Assembly: GCF_020829495.1 (NCBI RefSeq)
Contig: NZ_JAIVFQ010000008.1
Location: forward strand, 87,416-151,415
DNA length: 64,000 bases
Reading direction: 5' to 3'
Origin: Nostoc favosum CHAB5714
GTDB taxonomy: Bacteria > Cyanobacteriota > Cyanobacteriia > Cyanobacteriales > Nostocaceae
The translations under genes were made by a program, and so were the position numbers. Shown one piece after another: positions 52,383-60,335 of this stretch. The notes below the pieces were generated by a model. It made no database searches. It saw only the letters and a program-made list of their open reading frames with translations, and was not told the DNA's origin. Numbering within the stretch: position 1 is the first letter of the stretch; the number at the start of each line of letters is the position of its first letter.

Positions 52383-53381
52383 CTACTTAGCAGCTTTCGC
52401 TTGAAACATTAAATACGTGCCTCCTAACCCTTCTACAATTGTGCGTGTATTAGCAATCATCATTTTCTGATAAGTGTCCGCCTCGCTTCCTGGTTCGCCA
52501 AGCCCCTCAGCATACAGCTTCCTCTCAGAAATTTTAACTTCAGCTTGTCTGGCTACAGATTGAAGCAAATTAGGGTTAGTTGCCGCCTCAATAAAAATTG
52601 TTGATACTTTAGCCCGTTTAATATTTGTAACCAAATTTTTCACTCTTGCATCTGTCAGGTTTTCGTTAGTACTAATACCTTGCAATCCCCCTGCTAATGG
52701 AATACCGTATGCTTTGGCGTAATAACTCAGTGCATCAGAGGTTGTAACTAACTTACGTTTTTTGGAAGGAATACTAGCAATTCTTGACTTAATCCAGCTA
52801 TCTAGTTGAGTGAGTTCATTTGTGATTCTTTTGGTATTATTCGTATAAGCCTCTGCATCGTTAGATTCTAATTTTCTCAGATTACTATTAATTACTTCCA
52901 CCATCCTGATAGTATTCTTGGTATTGTGCCAAAGATGAGGATTAGTTACATTATTGCCGCCTTTCTGAAATTTTTGTGGCTTAGACACCGCAAGTTGACT
53001 AACAGCTATTTTTGGTGCAGTGTTTTTAGTCCCTTTAATTAATTTGATCAGATTTGGTTCTAAATTATAGCCACTATAGAGAATAAGATTAGCTTGCTCA
53101 ATGGCTCTACGATCTTCCGGCTTTGGTTTATAAAATTGGGGGTTGGCACTAGGATCAATTAAACAAGTGAGGTTAACTGTATTCCCGGCAACTTGTCTGG
53201 TTAAGTCACATAATACACTTGTCGTTGCAACGATTCGGGGAAGATTCTCATTTACCTGGGTGGTAGTCTGAGTGAATGTTGTTCTTGCAGTTTGATTTCC
53301 ACACCCAGCAAATCCAATCGCCAAAGCAACAAGAATAGCTCGGAAGGAATTATTTGACGGTAATTTTTTTGACATCCTCAA
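52383..53381 (-). CDS. znuA: Zinc/manganese ABC transporter substrate-binding lipoprotein (ZnuA-like)
   Basis: 332 residues. A lipoprotein signal with lipobox LAIGFAGC gives a membrane-tethered periplasmic protein. LPRIVATTSVLCDLTRQVAG, SANPQFYKPKPEDRRAIEQA, NVTNPHLWHNTKNTIRMVEV and STIFIEAATNPNLL fit the cluster A-I metal-binding fold. The metal ligand set appears changed: the usual first-ligand DPH region reads DPSANPQFY, and only the NPHLWHN His are obvious. No znuB/znuC genes are adjacent. A Zur-box-like site lies directly upstream. Confidence 0.88.
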   Translation of the reverse strand: MRMSKKLPSNNSFRAILVALAIGFAGCGNQTARTTFTQTTTQVNENLPRIVATTSVLCDLTRQVAGNTVNLTCLIDPSANPQFYKPKPEDRRAIEQANLILYSGYNLEPNLIKLIKGTKNTAPKIAVSQLAVSKPQKFQKGGNNVTNPHLWHNTKNTIRMVEVINSNLRKLESNDAEAYTNNTKRITNELTQLDSWIKSRIASIPSKKRKLVTTSDALSYYAKAYGIPLAGGLQGISTNENLTDARVKNLVTNIKRAKVSTIFIEAATNPNLLQSVARQAEVKISERKLYAEGLGEPGSEADTYQKMMIANTRTIVEGLGGTYLMFQAKAAK

Positions 53382-53398
53382 CTCCTACTGGATGTATA

Positions 53399-53414
53399 GA
53401 AATAATCATTATCA
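53399..53414. promoter_or_regulatory. Zur-box-like operator
   Basis: AAATAATCATTATCA matches 13 of 15 positions of the symmetric TGATAATNATTATCA zinc-uptake-regulator site and lies about 20-35 bp upstream of the ZnuA-like start, a position suited for zinc-dependent repression. Confidence 0.7.
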
Positions 53415-53695
53415 GTAACTGATTAGTGAAATACCAGCTGGAAGCCTTCAACAAGGAAGAGGTTAAAGGCAATAGGCTTGGGTTAAGCCTTGATTTTCCC
53501 TAACCCTTCTTAACAAGGAGGGAATTAGAGCAAGCCTTTTTAAGGGAAGAGGAATTAATAGACTCTCTCCTTTCCCCATCGCACACCCAGCAATTTTTGC
53601 TTGGTGAACCTCAAGTGAGGTTTTTGCAGGCAAAATGTTAGTTAAGTTCAGGCGACAGATTGGAAAACCTCTCTCTAAATGTCTCTCCTACAAGG

Positions 53696-54029
53696 CTACG
53701 GTGTACACACAAGTCTTGGAAAGTTGCCCCACAACCTTTTTATCCCCCCAACCCCTCTTGAAAAGCAAAGTTATTTCATTCCCTCAAAGGCTCAAAAAAG
53801 ACTTGTGTTGTGAACGAAAGTACTTGTGTTGTGAACGAAAGCACTTGTGTTGTGAACGAAAGCACTTGTGTTGTGAACGAAAGCACTTGTGTTGTGAACG
53901 AAAGCACTTGTGTTGTGAACGAAAGTACTTGTGTTGTGAACGAAAGCACTTGTGTTGTGAACGAAAGCACTTGTGTTGTGAACGAAAGCACTTGTGTTGT
54001 GAACGAAAGCACTTGTGTGTACACCGTAG
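53696..54029. mobile_element. Non-autonomous element with 18-bp TIRs carrying the 21-bp array
   Basis: Left end CTACGGTGTACACACAAG (53696-53713), right end CTTGTGTGTACACCGTAG (54012-54029): perfect 18-bp inverted repeats. They are bracketed by the 9-bp direct repeat CCTACAAGG at 53687-53695 and 54030-54038. Length 334 bp; no transposase. The same ends bound a second element at 56859-57105. Confidence 0.88.
53802..54011 (+). repeat. 21-bp tandem repeat array inside the element (10 units)
   Basis: Ten 21-bp units of the form CTTGTGTTGTGAACGAAAG + CA/TA. The unit begins CTTGTGT, the same bases as the inner end of the adjoining terminal repeat CTTGTGTGTACACC, so the array probably arose by slippage from that end. 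Open frames on both strands are a consequence of the 21-bp period. Confidence 0.9.
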
Positions 54030-54056
54030 CCTACAAGGAGAGAGACTTTGAATTTT

Positions 54057-54081
54057 CCCCCTTACCGTGTCGGTAAGGGGG
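54057..54081. repeat. GC-rich hairpin
   Basis: CCCCCTTACC (54057-54066), loop GTGTC, GGTAAGGGGG (54072-54081): perfect 10-bp stem, 19 bp beyond the element's right target repeat. Confidence 0.7.
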
Positions 54082-54433
54082 CTATCGGGTTAGGTTTTTC
54101 GTAGGCTTTTCCACATGATCTCAATTGTCAAACTGGAAAACTGGTAGAGGTAAAAGCACAATAATAAAGGTGATGCTGGGGAGCCTCCGGTAAAGAGTGT
54201 AGTGTAGTTCTCTCACCGTCTGTTGAAGGGGCTATACCATTGTGCTTACATTCCACAAAGGTCGCAAATGATCTAGGATTATCAGGTTAAGGAGTGGAAC
54301 GTAGTAATGCTGGGGCTTATTGAGCATACGGGTTGATTTCGCCTTCCCGAGTCGTGAATCTAAGGCAATTGTAGCTGTGGTTTTGCGAGGTGTGGGCATA
54401 TAGTTATTATAAAATTGGCGAATTGGCGGTTTT
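54082..54433. other. Intergenic region with uncertain small frame
   Basis: No gene with support. A 69-codon minus frame (54232-54441, starting MAKKPPIRQFYNNYMPTPRK) overlaps the end of the small gene at 54434 by an ATGGCTAA junction, but has no recognised relatives and a weak start. Confidence 0.3.
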
Positions 54434-54571
54434 TTAGCCATCAGCCTTTGTTAGACTAATTTTCACCGAGTAAAGCCTTTCAATAACCCTCAGAGCATCA
54501 TCTAACTGTTCTTTCTTGGCATAATCCCGGCTGTACTTTTTACCATAATTTCTGTACTTTAGTTTCTTCAT
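54434..54571 (-). CDS. Possible 45-residue basic protein
   Basis: ATG at 54571. MKKLKYRNYGKKYSRDYAKK is strongly basic, followed by a helical EQLDDALRVIERLYSVKISL segment. No ribosome binding site is obvious, and the divergent gene at 54640 is close. Unknown; retained as a low-confidence small ORF. Confidence 0.3.
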   Translation of the reverse strand: MKKLKYRNYGKKYSRDYAKKEQLDDALRVIERLYSVKISLTKADG

Positions 54572-54639
54572 TATTAAATTAAGGGCCAAGTCAAGTATAT
54601 AGAACAATTTCCCAAAGCTGATATTGGTGAAGATAAACA

Positions 54640-54975
54640 ATGGTAATTTTAGTTATCCTCGTTAACACCCTCATTTCGCTGATATTACTCTATGTAGCTT
54701 GGCGGGTGTGGCAACTCAAGCAGCAGCTAGCATACATAACAGATAGGTTAACCGCCTATGAAAGTTGTACCCATGCAGCACTGAATAAAGCACCCGAAAA
54801 TATTTATCTCAGCCAGCAGAATATTTATAATTTACGGCAGAAAAATCAAGTGCTACAAATGCAAATCCAACAAGTGCGCCAAATTATCAGTCTACTTTTG
54901 CTAGGACGGCAAATCTGGCAGCGTTATTTTCGTAGGCTAGAGTTAACACCAGGGAAAAGAACTGTTGGAAAATGA
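54640..54975 (+). CDS. Small membrane protein with coiled coil
   Basis: 111 residues. A single N-terminal span (VILVILVNTLISLILLYVAW), then a long amphipathic helix from about residue 22 (WQLKQQLAYITDRLTAYESC, then NIYNLRQKNQVLQMQIQQVR) with coiled-coil character, and a basic tail. No named domain. It begins a run of three small membrane-associated genes (with 55222 and 55584), although 246 bp separate it from the next. Confidence 0.65.
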   Translation: MVILVILVNTLISLILLYVAWRVWQLKQQLAYITDRLTAYESCTHAALNKAPENIYLSQQNIYNLRQKNQVLQMQIQQVRQIISLLLLGRQIWQRYFRRLELTPGKRTVGK

Positions 54976-55221
54976 GTTATGTCAAGTTCACATGAACATT
55001 TATAATTAGGGCTGACGCCGTGACATAAGGACGCGGGGACACGGTGAGACGGTGACGTAGGGAGTTTTAAATTATAAATAATTAATAGTTTTGATATTTC
55101 ATGAATAAAAGCAACATTTTTAGCTGATATGTTGTCACGATAGATTAACTGAATAAAATCGGTCGAGTCTTGCAAGTAGAGAAAACCCACCTAAAATGGG
55201 TGTAAGGAGAGAAATAACAAG

Positions 55222-55572
55222 ATGTCTAATAACCGTTCTGGAGTATTTTTTGGCGGTTTGATGCTGGGAGCTACCATCGGTGCTTTGACCGGTTTGCTAG
55301 TGGCTCCCCGCACAGGGCGCGAAACGCGTAAAATTTTGAAAAAATCTGCCAATGCTATTCCAGAATTGGCAGAAGATTTATCAACGAGTGTGCAAATCCA
55401 GGCAGATCGTCTTTCTGCTAGCGCATTGCGAAACTGGGATGAAACTCTAGATAGATTACGGGAAGCGATCGCAGCAGGTGTAGATGCCAGTCAGAGAGAA
55501 AGCCAAGTCTTGAAGCGGCAAACATCTGTTGAAGACTCAGATCCTCTTCCCCAGCAATTAGAACGCTCATAA
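55222..55572 (+). CDS. YtxH domain protein
   Basis: 116 residues. FFGGLMLGATIGALTGLLVAP followed by RTGRETRKILKKSA is the YtxH/gas-vesicle-like signature: one glycine-rich membrane span, then an 'APxxGxExRxxL' motif. A long helix rich in Asp/Arg/Ala follows (NWDETLDRLREAIAAGVDAS). It is a cyanobacterial stress-type membrane protein of unknown role. RBS AAGGAGAGA. Ends 11 bp before the next gene, so they are probably co-transcribed. Confidence 0.85.
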   Translation: MSNNRSGVFFGGLMLGATIGALTGLLVAPRTGRETRKILKKSANAIPELAEDLSTSVQIQADRLSASALRNWDETLDRLREAIAAGVDASQRESQVLKRQTSVEDSDPLPQQLERS

Positions 55573-55583
55573 ATGACATAACC

Positions 55584-56123
55584 GTGATTGATCCCCTGTT
55601 TTGGTTGGGACTTTCTTTACTCTTAGTCGCCACAAGTTTGACTGCGGTTTTAGTGGCGGCAATACCGGCTTTGCAGGAGTTAGCACGCGCTGCTCGTAGT
55701 GCAGAAAAGCTATTTGATACACTCTCGCGCGAGTTACCACCCACTCTAGAAGCTATCCGTGTGACTGGTTTGGAAATCACTGACTTAACTGATGATGTCA
55801 GTGAAGGTGTAAAAAGTGCTAATCAAGTCGTGAAACAAGTTGATCAAAGCCTTGATAATGCAAGAATTCAGGCTCAAAATCTGCAAGTAGGTACACGCAG
55901 CATCTTTGTTGGCGCGAAAGCTGCTTGGAGAAACTTCACGCGCCAAAAACCCACAAGGCGAACAAGCGATCGCTTGCCAAGCAATGAAAAACCACCACTA
56001 ACGTTGCGAGAACGAGAAGTGCTAAAGCAAGAAAATCGCCGGAGCAAAGCAGAAGTATACCGCGTTAATGACGGTTATAACGATGCAGCTAGCTGGGAAA
56101 CCAATTTTGATGATGAAGATTGA
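55584..56123 (+). CDS. DUF948-like membrane protein
   Basis: 179 residues with a GTG start at 55584. N-terminal span (LFWLGLSLLLVATSLTAVLV) followed by a long helix of the DUF948 type (LQELARAARSAEKLFDTLSR, LEITDLTDDVSEGVKSANQV). A Lys/Arg-rich and then acidic tail follows (GYNDAASWETNFDDED). YtxH and DUF948 proteins are often neighbours in Gram-positive and cyanobacterial genomes; their joint function is unknown. Confidence 0.75.
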   Translation: MIDPLFWLGLSLLLVATSLTAVLVAAIPALQELARAARSAEKLFDTLSRELPPTLEAIRVTGLEITDLTDDVSEGVKSANQVVKQVDQSLDNARIQAQNLQVGTRSIFVGAKAAWRNFTRQKPTRRTSDRLPSNEKPPLTLREREVLKQENRRSKAEVYRVNDGYNDAASWETNFDDED

Positions 56124-56263
56124 ATTTGGGCATTGGGCATAAGGCATTGGGCACTGGGCATTGGGCACTTGTACTGAGCGAACGCGAGTGCGTCTCCAAG
56201 AGTTGCCGTTGGCGCAGCCTCTCCAAGAGTTGTATTGGGCATTGGTATTTGAAAACTCTTTCC
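56124..56263. repeat. Heptamer-like and dispersed repeats
   Basis: Inverted-sense GGGCATT-type repeats at about 56128-56165, a GC-rich block (GAGCGAACGCGAGTGCGTCTCC) and a doubled CTCCAAGAGTTG. No gene. Confidence 0.5.
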
Positions 56264-56373
56264 TAGTACGTCACGGCGTAAATAGAGCAACCATTTAAAA
56301 TCCCTAAAAAGCTTATTCAATAATACTTTTGACTTTTGACTTTTGAATGCGTGACTTCCGCCTTGCGGTACTA
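56264..56373. mobile_element. MITE family 'TAGTAC', copy C
   Basis: 110 bp from TAGTACGTCACGGCGTAA to CTTCCGCCTTGCGGTACTA. Same orientation and right end as copy A (27677-27793) but with a more diverged interior, and about two to three GACTTTT heptamers. Confidence 0.8.
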
Positions 56374-56477
56374 GTCCCTAAAGCGTGTTTTCAAACCCCA
56401 AATTAGACTTAATTGTAGCGACTGTTTTAAAAGTCAAGCGTCGCACCTGTGTACTTGATCGCGGTGCGACAAAGTTT

Positions 56478-56771
56478 GAAGTACTCCAACACGACTTCGG
56501 AGTACCTCAACACGACTTTGAAGTACCTCAACACGACTTTGAAGTACCTCAACACGACTTTGAAGTACCTCAACACGACTTTGAAGTACCTCAACACGAC
56601 TTTGAAGTACCTCAACACGACTTTGAAGTACCTCAACACGATGTTGAAGTACCTCAACACGATGTTGAAGTACCTCAACACGATGTTGAAGTACCTCAAC
56701 ACGATGTTGAAGTACCTCAACACGATGTTGAAGTACCTCAACACGACTTTTAAGTACCTCAACATGACTTC
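56478..56771 (+). repeat. 21-bp tandem repeat array (14 units)
   Basis: Fourteen 21-bp units GAAGTACCTCAACACGA + CTTT or TGTT. The GATGTT variant forms one contiguous block of five units (56625-56729), flanked by GACTTT variants, showing block-wise homogenisation. It reads as a 7-residue repeat in four frames. None has a supportable start, so I treat the array as non-coding. Confidence 0.92.
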
Positions 56772-56858
56772 GAGGTATCTGTTGCTTATATAGCAGTCCT
56801 AAATCATTCGTGAGAATTTGAGATCGTTTTAACCCCCCTGTAGTCCCCCCTTTTGAAG

Positions 56859-57105
56859 CTACGGTGTACACACAAGTGCTGTCCACATACGTTTCAACTC
56901 TTTTACCCACATTTTTGTCAGAGTTAAACTGTCTACACTTACCGACATTCCGCCCAGAACTAAAGTTCAGCGGCTCATAGCTGAAGTCCACAAAGCGTGG
57001 ACTTCAGCTATGAGACTCGGAATTCATTCCGAGGCGGGATAGAAACGCAGTGCAAGATTTATTAATAAAGATATGGCTGCGACAAGACTTGTATGTACAC
57101 CGTAG
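56859..57105. mobile_element. Second element with the CTACGGTGTACA ends
   Basis: Left end CTACGGTGTACACACAAG (56859-56876, identical to the first element) and right end CTTGTATGTACACCGTAG (57088-57105, one mismatch). Its interior differs completely from the 53.7-kb element and holds a hairpin cluster. Flanks TTTTGAAG and CGATGAAG suggest an eroded target duplication. The surrounding CCCCCC...GGGGGG arms would pair across an empty site. Confidence 0.75.
56950..57037. repeat. Cluster of three adjacent hairpins
   Basis: Hairpin 1: CCGC..GAACT/AGTTC..GCGG (56950-56973). Hairpin 2: an 18-bp perfect stem starting CTCATAGCTGAAGTCC (56974-56991) with loop AAAGC and its complement at 56997-57014. Hairpin 3: CTCGGAAT/ATTCCGAG (57016-57033). 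CCGC at 56950 can alternatively pair with GCGG at 57034, closing a multi-branched structure. It resembles subterminal palindromes of IS200/IS605 elements or an RNA gene relic. Confidence 0.65.
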
Positions 57106-57405
57106 CGATGAAGAAGGGGGGACGGTCTACTACTGTTTTTAAGATACAAGGTTGGGTTGAGGGACAAAACCCAACATTTACGTTGTTTTGTTGGGTTGCG
57201 TTTCCCTACGGGACGCTACGCGAACGCTTAACCCAATCTACGTTTCCTGCCTCTTTCCCATGCCCCATGCCCAATACTCAAAAACGCTTTGCTTTGATCC
57301 CTTAGATTAGAGTAAAGTAAACAAGTGTAAAGAAGTATCACTTTTCCAGCACACTTTTAAAACAACTTGTTCACTTTTACCGTTGATATTTGTATAAAAA
57401 CGTCC
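57106..57405. other. Intergenic region before the TPM-domain gene
   Basis: Contains a GC-rich dispersed repeat (GGGACGCTACGCGAACG at about 57211-57227, inside GGGTTG...AACCC flanks). Nothing else recognised. Confidence 0.4.
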
Positions 57406-58215
57406 ATGCAATCTTGTTTTTGGCGACGAATTCTCGTATCTATTGCAGTATTTTTCCTGGCTGGGTCAATTTGGGTGATGCATTCTCCCCCAGCACTGGC
57501 TTATGACAATCCTGACTTACTTCCTAGCACCTTTACCCCAGTTGTAGACTTAGCAAAATCTCTTCCTGTCCTGCAAGAAGAAAAGCTTGTCAAAGATTTA
57601 GAGCAGTTTGAAGCCGATACGGGCTGGAAACTGCGAGTATTGACCCAGTATGACCGCACCCCAGGTCGGGCAGTTATAAAATATTGGGGTTTGGATGACA
57701 AAAGCATTCTACTCGTTGCCGATTCTCGTGGCGGTAACATCCTCAGTTTTAGCGTCGGCGATGCTGTTTATGAACTTTTACCCCGAACGTTCTGGATAGA
57801 ACTGCAAACCCGCTTCGGTAATTTGTACTTTGTCCGCGAACAAGGCGAAGATCAAGCCATTCTGCAAGCCCTAGAATCCGTTAAAGGCTGTTTACTCAAA
57901 GGTGGTTGCAATGTTGTCCCCGGACTGCCACGAGAGCAATGGATTCTCACCTTGATTACCTCAATTATTGGTGGGGTGATTTGTGGATTTGCAGCTCAAC
58001 CCCGCGAGAAAGGACAAGTTTTCGCGTGGCAATGGGCTTTAATTTTCTCACCTTTGTGGGGAATCTTGTTTCTTGCCTTTGGCATTGGGCCAGTGGTGAC
58101 ACGCACAAGCGACTGGTTACCTCTAGTTCGCAATATCTCTGGGTTTCTTATTGGCGTCTTAGTTGCCTACCTATCTCCTGTTTTCAGTCGGCCTTCTTCC
58201 AGTAGTGAGTTATGA
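57406..58215 (+). CDS. TPM-domain protein (Psb32/TLP18.3-like)
   Basis: 269 residues from the ATG at 57406 (an upstream in-frame TTG is unlikely). Signal peptide ILVSIAVFFLAGSIWVMHSP. The TPM domain (about 40-160: FTPVVDLAKSLPVLQEEKLV, WKLRVLTQYDRTPG, SILLVADSRGGNILSFSVGD) is as in Psb32/TLP18.3, implicated in photosystem II repair. Two or three C-terminal spans (WILTLITSIIGGVICGFA, ALIFSPLWGILFLAFGIG, GFLIGVLVAYLSP) are unusual in number, so it could also be a paralogue with another membrane role. Confidence 0.82.
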   Translation: MQSCFWRRILVSIAVFFLAGSIWVMHSPPALAYDNPDLLPSTFTPVVDLAKSLPVLQEEKLVKDLEQFEADTGWKLRVLTQYDRTPGRAVIKYWGLDDKSILLVADSRGGNILSFSVGDAVYELLPRTFWIELQTRFGNLYFVREQGEDQAILQALESVKGCLLKGGCNVVPGLPREQWILTLITSIIGGVICGFAAQPREKGQVFAWQWALIFSPLWGILFLAFGIGPVVTRTSDWLPLVRNISGFLIGVLVAYLSPVFSRPSSSSEL

Positions 58216-58222
58216 ATGAGGA

Positions 58223-58251
58223 GAGACGCGATTAATCGCGTCTGTACAGGA
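58223..58251. repeat. Single copy of the 29-bp palindromic repeat
   Basis: GAGACGCGATTAATCGCGTC followed by TGTACAGGA, identical to the unit repeated three times at 28903-28989; AACTCCT heptamers follow at about 58275-58300. Confidence 0.85.
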
Positions 58252-58349
58252 GTTAGGAAGTTTTTAATTAACTTATAACTCCTAACTCCTAACTACTCAC
58301 TCTCTGAAGCTGATAAGCTGAAAGCTAATATTTGAGAAGCTCAACAAAA

Positions 58350-58979
58350 ATGGAATGGCACGTAACTGATGCTCAAAGTTTAGCAATCATTGATAGTGAA
58401 ATTGAAAATCATGTCTTTTCACCCGCAGAGTATGAGATTGTGCGTCGGGTAATATACTCTACAGCTGACTTTGAGTATAAGTCTTTGATTCGTTTCTCTG
58501 AGCGTGCCTTGCAAGCAGGAGCAGCAGCACTAGCCGCGCGTACCACAATTGTGGTAGATGTACCGATGGTGCAAGTAGGTATTGCCTACGAGATTCAAAA
58601 CACCTTTGCTAATCCGGTGTATTGCAGCATGGAAGCTCTGACACGTCCTCAAAAAGAAAAAACTCGGGCAGCATGGGGAATAGAAACCTTAGCAAAGCGT
58701 TATCCAGAGGGCATTTTTGTGGTGGGCCAAGCGCAAACGGCACTAACAGCACTGGTGGATTTAATTGAAGCTGAGGAAATTAGACCTGCTTTGATAATTG
58801 CTACTCCAGTGGGATTTGTCGATGTTGATGAAGCGAAGCGGCGCTTACAAGACTCCCTAGTGCCTCACATTACAATTGACAGCCGCAAAGGTAATGCAGT
58901 TGTAGCAGCTGCGATCGTTGATGGATTGGTAGACTTGGCTTGGCAAGCCTATGGACAAGATGGAAATCGCGGGAGTTAG
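58350..58979 (+). CDS. cobH: Precorrin-8X methylmutase
   Basis: 209 residues from the ATG at 58350 (a TTG at 58332 is less likely). MEWHVTDAQSLAIIDSEIEN, RRVIYSTADFEYKSLIRFSE, TTIVVDVPMVQVGI, IATPVGFVDVDEAKRRLQDS: the CobH/CbiC family, which moves a methyl group from C-11 to C-12 in corrin-ring synthesis (vitamin B12 pathway). Complete. No other cobalamin gene is adjacent and no cobalamin riboswitch was seen upstream. Confidence 0.93.
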   Translation: MEWHVTDAQSLAIIDSEIENHVFSPAEYEIVRRVIYSTADFEYKSLIRFSERALQAGAAALAARTTIVVDVPMVQVGIAYEIQNTFANPVYCSMEALTRPQKEKTRAAWGIETLAKRYPEGIFVVGQAQTALTALVDLIEAEEIRPALIIATPVGFVDVDEAKRRLQDSLVPHITIDSRKGNAVVAAAIVDGLVDLAWQAYGQDGNRGS

Positions 58980-59153
58980 GAACGTCGGCTCTATCGGCCT
59001 TTCTATGGCAAATACTATTTTAAAATACTCAAGATCCAGATATTTTTGTTAATTAGTGCCGACTGGAGTTACAGATTGTGGAAGCTTTTTATCGGGTGAC
59101 TTATAGTGATGTGAGGTTAAATCAAAAACCAATAGAAATGTAGAGGCATAACA

Positions 59154-60335
59154 ATGTTTACTTATTCTAGCCCCGCAATCGCCACATATCTTAATATTGC
59201 TTCTCCAATAGCAGCTTGTGTCAACGGCAGCAAAGTTGCGGTCATTAATACTGAGGGGATATGGGAAGTAGAAGCTGATGGGAGGAAAAAACTAATTCCA
59301 AATTCTTACCATGATGCCCGTGACTGTGCAGCTATTGATGGTAAAACCTATGTGCTAGCTGTTCCAACAGGATTAGTAAAAATAAAAACTGATGGAACCA
59401 CCCAAAAAATAGTTAACAGTGTTGCTCAATCAAGAACAAGAGTTAAATTTTTAGAGGGTAAATGGGTTATTCATCAATCTGTAAATACTCTATCAATTTA
59501 CGATACAAATCTTAACTTCAAAGACAAACGGGATTACAAGGTAACTGAAGTAACAGATTTTGAATACAAAGATAATTATCTCTACATTAGTGGTTTTCAG
59601 CAACAAAAGCGAGCAGGCATCCCAGTACAAATTGCTTTTCTTTACCGAATGGGTTTTAATGGCACAAGTATATTTAACTTGCCGATTTTACCAGGAGATA
59701 ACCAGGGTAAGCTTTGGGGTTACAATGCTGCCACTCTTGTTGACAACATGGCAGATACCCGACTCAACAGATTATACATTTCTGGGGATAAACTCTACGT
59801 GCTTGGTTCGGTCTATGGGGGTAATTCAATCTATAGGTGGAATGGTAAAGACCTCTTAACACAAACTTTGATCACTACAGATAAATATACTAATGCTGCC
59901 CAAACTCGTGATGAGACAAAAGTTTACACAGGAGTTGTTGATTTAACGTCATTCACTGTTGAACGCGGGCAACTAAGTCTTACAAGACTTCCTTCAACAG
60001 GAGGATTGGGAGACGGCAATAGCAATTTCCCTAAAACTATTTACTCAGATGGCACTGATATTTTTGTTGGATCTAAGGCTGCTTACGCAATTCCCAATAG
60101 AGATAGCCAAACATTCTTAGGTAAACCGATTGCACCTTACCGTGGCGATGCAAGTTTTTTAATTTTTCCGAATAATCTTAAGACTCGCAAAGCTTGGGTA
60201 ACACCTGGAAATGGTGAAGTATTGCTATTTAATAATAAGTTTGCAGTCATCAAAACAGGTAATGTTAATGATTTGTCTACAAATTCCGGAACCGCCCAAA
60301 GCCTACCAACAAATACTTATTTTATTAAGTTTTAA
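59154..60335 (+). CDS. Hypothetical protein, propeller-like
   Basis: 393 residues. Short sequence motifs repeat with strand-turn-strand spacing (KVAVINTEGIWEVEADGRK, LVKIKTDGTTQKIV, LYISGFQQQKRAGI, LYVLGSVYGGNSIYRWNGK, DIFVGSKAAYAIPN). This suggests a beta-propeller with about six blades. No signal peptide, no Cys, no enzyme motif. I do not recognise a family. Confidence 0.7.
   Translation: MFTYSSPAIATYLNIASPIAACVNGSKVAVINTEGIWEVEADGRKKLIPNSYHDARDCAAIDGKTYVLAVPTGLVKIKTDGTTQKIVNSVAQSRTRVKFLEGKWVIHQSVNTLSIYDTNLNFKDKRDYKVTEVTDFEYKDNYLYISGFQQQKRAGIPVQIAFLYRMGFNGTSIFNLPILPGDNQGKLWGYNAATLVDNMADTRLNRLYISGDKLYVLGSVYGGNSIYRWNGKDLLTQTLITTDKYTNAAQTRDETKVYTGVVDLTSFTVERGQLSLTRLPSTGGLGDGNSNFPKTIYSDGTDIFVGSKAAYAIPNRDSQTFLGKPIAPYRGDASFLIFPNNLKTRKAWVTPGNGEVLLFNNKFAVIKTGNVNDLSTNSGTAQSLPTNTYFIKF

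Noticed and set aside
53635..54076. Cys-rich and NESTCVV repeat proteins
   Set aside because: Artefacts of the 21-bp array within the 18-bp-TIR element; frames run straight through transposon ends.
56385..56991. Repeat proteins of 112-185 codons on both strands
   Set aside because: Again produced by the 21-bp period; the longest one runs through the neighbouring transposon end.
58216..58349. Cobalamin riboswitch before cobH
   Set aside because: The short leader contains a palindromic repeat and heptamers but no B12-box-like sequence.
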